Shown piece after piece: positions 60,802-64,000 of a stretch of 64,000 nt of DNA. Source of the DNA: Linanthus parryae (lineage: Eukaryota > Streptophyta > Magnoliopsida > Ericales > Polemoniaceae); assembly GCA_023055425.1 (NCBI GenBank), contig JALGPY010000004.1:62395718-62459717 (forward strand), in the 5' to 3' direction. The translations under genes were made by a program, and so were the position numbers. Under the pieces are notes generated by a model. The model was given only the letters and a program-made list of their open reading frames with translations. It was not told the origin of the DNA and searched no databases. The first letter of the stretch is position 1. Every line of letters begins with the position of its first letter.

Positions 60802-61720
60802 CCTGAAAAGATGTGTATTTGTGCTGGAAAACCGCGTTTTAGCCAGAATTCACCCTCGGAAAGCCTCGGTTTTAGGAACGAGACGTTTATTTGCTCTTCG
60901 TGAATTTCTGCATATTTCGTACTTTTATTGGATATGATCGCGGGTTTTTTCATGTTTTTACAGGAACAGGTTCGGAAAGCGCATTGGGATGCGTGCCGAG
61001 ACAGAACCGGGATCGCCTCGGGAAACGTGCAGAAAATGCTCGGAGCAGGATTTGACCGAGACTGGTACAAGGGAGAGCGGAATGGAAAACGGAAAGACTG
61101 GAGGAAAGTTGAGCAGTGAAAACCGACCGAGGAAGCTGAAAACGCCAAAACCGAGAATCACCGGGACGCGCTCGGTTGACGATATCTTGAGCTTGACTTG
61201 GAATTTTGAAGTGAAACCGGGGGCAAAAGAACGGAGATGTCAAGGGCTTTCCGAAAACAGGTTATAATGCTGAAACGGAGTCCGGCCGAAAAACCGACTC
61301 CCGTCACGTGTGGGTCCCAGTCAGGCCACGCCTGAGTAAGGAGTCTCGGTTCCCGGTGTCCAGAGTCAGGAGCAACTATTTTATGTTCGTGACGATTTCC
61401 GGGACAGTTTTGGCCTAGGGGTATTTTGGTCATTTTGGCACCGGGCCCGGGTTTCCGGAGTCAAGTTCAGATTTTGTCTCCCAAATTCAGTCAGCAGTTT
61501 TCCTATGGCCAGAGTCAGGATTGGACAGAGTTTGGAGCGGTTTTGAACCAGGGGTATTTTCGTAATTTTGACAAGTTTCGGGTCAAAACGCAAGACGGGA
61601 ACACGGGAAAGCAGGAAGACACCGAGGAAGGAAAACCGGAGATTTCAGGCAGAAGAGTGGGACCCAGGGGACCAGACCTGGCCCACCAAAGGACCAAGTG
61701 GGCCCCACCTAGCCCCCACG

Positions 61721-61848
61721 GCCTGCGTATATACGCAGGCCCTGCGTATATACGCAGCCCCTGCGTATATACGCAGGCAGTGAGGGTGGTGGAGGTTGTT
61801 GGTTGGGCCCTGGTTGCGTATATACGCAACCCCTGCGTATATACGCAG
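61721..61848. repeat. Array of five palindromes with core TGCGTATATACGCA
   Basis: CTGCGTATATACGCAG occurs at 61723, 61742, 61761 and 61833. A fifth copy, GGTTGCGTATATACGCAACC, spans 61812-61831 with both arms changed symmetrically. The first copy extends to a 20-bp palindrome (61721-61740). Spacing is 19 nt for the first three. The array ends 85 bp upstream of the TATTTAAA. Confidence 0.93.
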
Positions 61849-61932
61849 CCAGTTTTGACTTTTGGTCAAAGACGGTGGACCGATGGCAGATTCCGTAATT
61901 TCGAGCACAAGCGTTTTCGGGAAAAACAGCAC

Positions 61933-61940
61933 TATTTAAA
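61933..61940 (+). promoter_or_regulatory. Candidate TATA box of LTR-K
   Basis: TATTTAAA in otherwise GC-rich DNA, about 85 bp after the palindrome array, where U3 should give way to R. Assignment is by position and sequence only. Confidence 0.5.
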
Positions 61941-62384
61941 GACTCGTCCAGACTCGTTTTGAGACATCAAGACAAGACAGCACAACCGAAGGAGAAGACG
62001 GAGCATCCCCGGAGAGCATGGAAACGTGAATCCAGATTCAAGACACCCGTTTGCTCTTCTTCTCTCTCATTCAAAAACTGTGTTATTTTACGTTATGAAT
62101 TTCAGTAGCTAAACTTTTACCTAGGTTCTCGGTGAACCTAGGGTTTCGTTTCAGAGATTAGTTCTACGTTTTGACTATGAATTCATGATCGTACTATCTT
62201 AATATCAGCAGCTTTATTCGTTATTCTGTCTTTGAATTTTACTGTTTATGCATGATCGGAGTCGCGAACAAGAATTGCTACAGACCCGAGCCGGTAGGTG
62301 AAAACGTCCGGTTAGGGTTAGGAAGAGAAGACAGAATTTAGCACCTTACCCCGATGGGCCGACTAGCGAAGGGGAGTTAGGACT

Positions 62385-63822
62385 TGTTGGGTTTTGATGT
62401 AGGTAACGCAGCGGAATAATAAAATTAATCCTACTCAAAGCCCACCAAGGATCACAGGAAGAGACATCATAACATGATTAAGGACATAGAAGATGTGTAC
62501 CTTTTCGATTTGTGAGATCACACGAAGAATGATGTCCTCGTCTCTACGGTTGATCCACGTCTAGAGGTGAGATCTAGATTCTTCCTTCAATCAAGTGCTA
62601 GCTTGAACCTTGGAGGAAGAGGGATGAAGATCAAAGCAACCAAGCAACAAGGCAACGAAGGAGGGGCGGCCTCCCTTCTTGCCGTCGGGTAAGGGGGCGG
62701 ACGGGGGCTAGGGTTTCGGCCCTAGCTCTTGTCTTGCTCTCTCTTTTGCTCTCTCCCACTCTTTGTGTGTTATGACTAATAACTCATGTAGTGGGAAGGA
62801 AGCTAGAGCCTCCTTTATATACTCCAACAACTCCTTGTTGTTTCCATAAAAGAGTTTTCTTGTTCTAGTAGGACTAGAACTATTCCCTTCCTTGCAAATT
62901 AGTCCTACTAAGTTTGCAAGGTGTTGCACAATGATCCTTCTATTAATTAATCCATATTAATTAATCCCAAATCTAGCTCTACTCTATTTGACGTGTGACC
63001 CCATAGGTTTCTATATAGTTGGTAGTAACTATTACTAACATGGAGCGGTGTCTAGCAACACATCCATGCAACCCAACCAATAGAAATAGTCAGTGATCCC
63101 GATAAACCTTTGTGCCCAATATGTCATATTGCATTATCCCTTTGTCTCCATATCCGGATTGGACACGAGACATAAATAGTCACACTCGTATATCCAATCC
63201 ATAGTTCCTCGATCCTGGGACTACGCTTACACTTGCAGATAACATTAATATCTCCATATTAATTTATCTGAGTCTGGCCAGACATTCAATAAGCCTCATC
63301 CCTCGAGTGGCCGTGGATATTTACTCCCATTATGTGGGAGGGACAAATCCTATCTACATCACTACGATCTCTAAGCTTGCTTCCTATCACGCCCGATAGC
63401 CACCTTTATGATTACCCAGTTACGGTGTAACGTTTGATAACATCAAAGCGCAATATTTCACAACTAGAGTATCTAGTGACTTCAGGTCTAAGGATTGCAA
63501 TAATATTAGCACTACGAAAAGCGATTGTGACTTCACATAATCTAATGTATCCTTTTCGTTGTGGGTCAATCCAGTATGCCATTACTCCTAATGCATACCC
63601 ATGTGTTAGACTTGATATCTCCATATCAATCTACCCACATACTAGTCTATATTTGATTGTCCTGTTAATCAATATAATTGACTAGGGATATTTAAGATAA
63701 ATAACACAATTTATCTAAGGACTTCATTATATTAAATATCGCCATAAATAATAAATGAATATTCTAGCCAAAACATTGTTCATACTAAATCTACGATTGC
63801 CTCTAGGGCATCTATTCCAACA
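62385..63822 (-). repeat. Copia-J 3' LTR (1438 bp)
   Basis: TGTTGGGTTTTGA to TCTATTCCAACA in plus orientation. It carries the AAGTGTAAGC variant of F and the ACATGGGT variant of A, so it is a third independent lineage member. Confidence 0.96.
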
Positions 63823-63836
63823 GTCTCCCACTTGCA

Positions 63837-64000
63837 CTAGAGCCAATCTGGCGCATCTCGTATGCCTATAGATCTGGCGTGCCCTTCATGCTTTCGCTGC
63901 GCAAGAGGTTTCGTGAGTGGATCTGACACGTTGTCATCTGTCGGAATCTTGCATATCTTCACATCTCCTCGATCGATCATATCACGAATAAGATGGAATC
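63837..64000 (-). CDS. Copia-J gag-pol, C-terminal end of RNase H (partial)
   Basis: On the minus strand the last roughly 53 codons match the end of copia-A/F RNase H, with the stop codon at 63839-63837 and the polypurine tract just beyond. No lesion is visible in this part; the rest is outside the window, so it is unknown whether this copy is intact. Confidence 0.85.
   Translation of the reverse strand, partial: FHLIRDMIDRGDVKICKIPTDDNVSDPLTKPLAQRKHEGHARSIGIRDAPDWL

Larger units (their letters stand above)
60771..62384 (+). repeat. LTR-K: LTR of another retrotransposon family (solo or 5' LTR, interrupted by copia-J)
   Basis: It begins TGATAACGCCC right after CAACA in the ORF b repeat. It has a GC-rich U3 with many GGTATTTTGGTCATTTTG-like strings, a palindrome array (61721-61848), a TATA-like TATTTAAA (61933-61940) and a CT-rich region downstream. 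The shape suggests an Athila/Tat-type gypsy LTR (inference). Copia-J enters at 62385, so its 3' end and any internal region are not visible. Short frames here have no recognisable product. Confidence 0.6.
62385..64000 (-). mobile_element. Copia-J: minus-strand copy of the A/F family, cut by the window edge
   Basis: 3' LTR, polypurine complement and the start (3' end) of gag-pol are present. The insertion is in LTR-K, with GGACT (62380-62384) as the presumed left target duplication. The other half is outside the window. Confidence 0.95.

Noticed and set aside
61426..61962. 178-codon ORF across the LTR-K palindrome array
   Set aside because: It runs through U3 and the TATA-like box, with the palindromes giving repeated residues; GC-rich DNA lacks stops by composition.
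1..64000. tRNA, rRNA, CRISPR, riboswitch or prokaryotic operon signals
   Set aside because: None seen. The TGGTATCAGAGC strings are primer binding sites and not tRNA genes.

Overview
This is a repeat-dominated stretch of a flowering-plant nuclear genome, probably a eudicot. The evidence is one host gene with short GT-AG introns and a plant-type protein, plant LINE and Ty1/copia and Ty3/gypsy elements primed from initiator-Met tRNA (TGGTATCAGAGC), and AT-rich intergenic DNA. I do not identify the species. I see no bacterial, organellar, rRNA or tRNA genes and no CRISPR array.

Layout. Positions 1-529 (minus strand) hold the first three coding exons of a cleavage stimulation factor 50 kDa subunit gene that runs off the left edge. 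About 930-4795 (plus) is a decayed LINE (LINE-1). About 4796-5310 is an unassigned repeat fragment with four copies of a short dyad. From about 5320 to 51650 (minus) lies a second LINE (LINE-2), cut into four pieces by later insertions: copia-A (8866-17294), copia-C (17829-49246) and solo LTR-E (49993-51402). Copia-C holds copia-D (minus) in its 3' LTR. Copia-D holds copia-F in its 5' LTR. Copia-F holds gypsy-G in its leader. The nest LINE-2 > C > D > F > G is proved by matching 5-bp target duplications at each LTR-element level (TCTTT, TTAAA, CCCCA, TTATG; copia-A has ATTTG).

The right part has a GGT-rich tract, an (AAT)n microsatellite, a LINE ORF1 fragment (LINE-3, minus), a gypsy-type element H with a 2.8-kb LTR and two small unusual ORFs in the gag position, an LTR of another family (K) carrying five perfect palindromes just upstream of a TATA-like box, and finally the 3' LTR and 3' coding end of another copia copy (J, minus).

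How the parts relate. A, F and J are near-identical members of one copia family with 1438-bp LTRs. D uses almost the same LTR and leader but has a decayed interior. C and E are older relatives. A and F each carry one or a few disabling lesions in gag-pol although their LTR pairs are almost identical, so they either moved just before being damaged or were mobilised in trans. Gypsy-G has intact 2859-bp LTRs and an intact gag but no protease, RT, RNase H or integrase, so it must depend on a relative for those. The best candidates for something undescribed are element H with its small gag-position ORFs, the palindrome array in K, the gag-only element G, and the chimeric element D.
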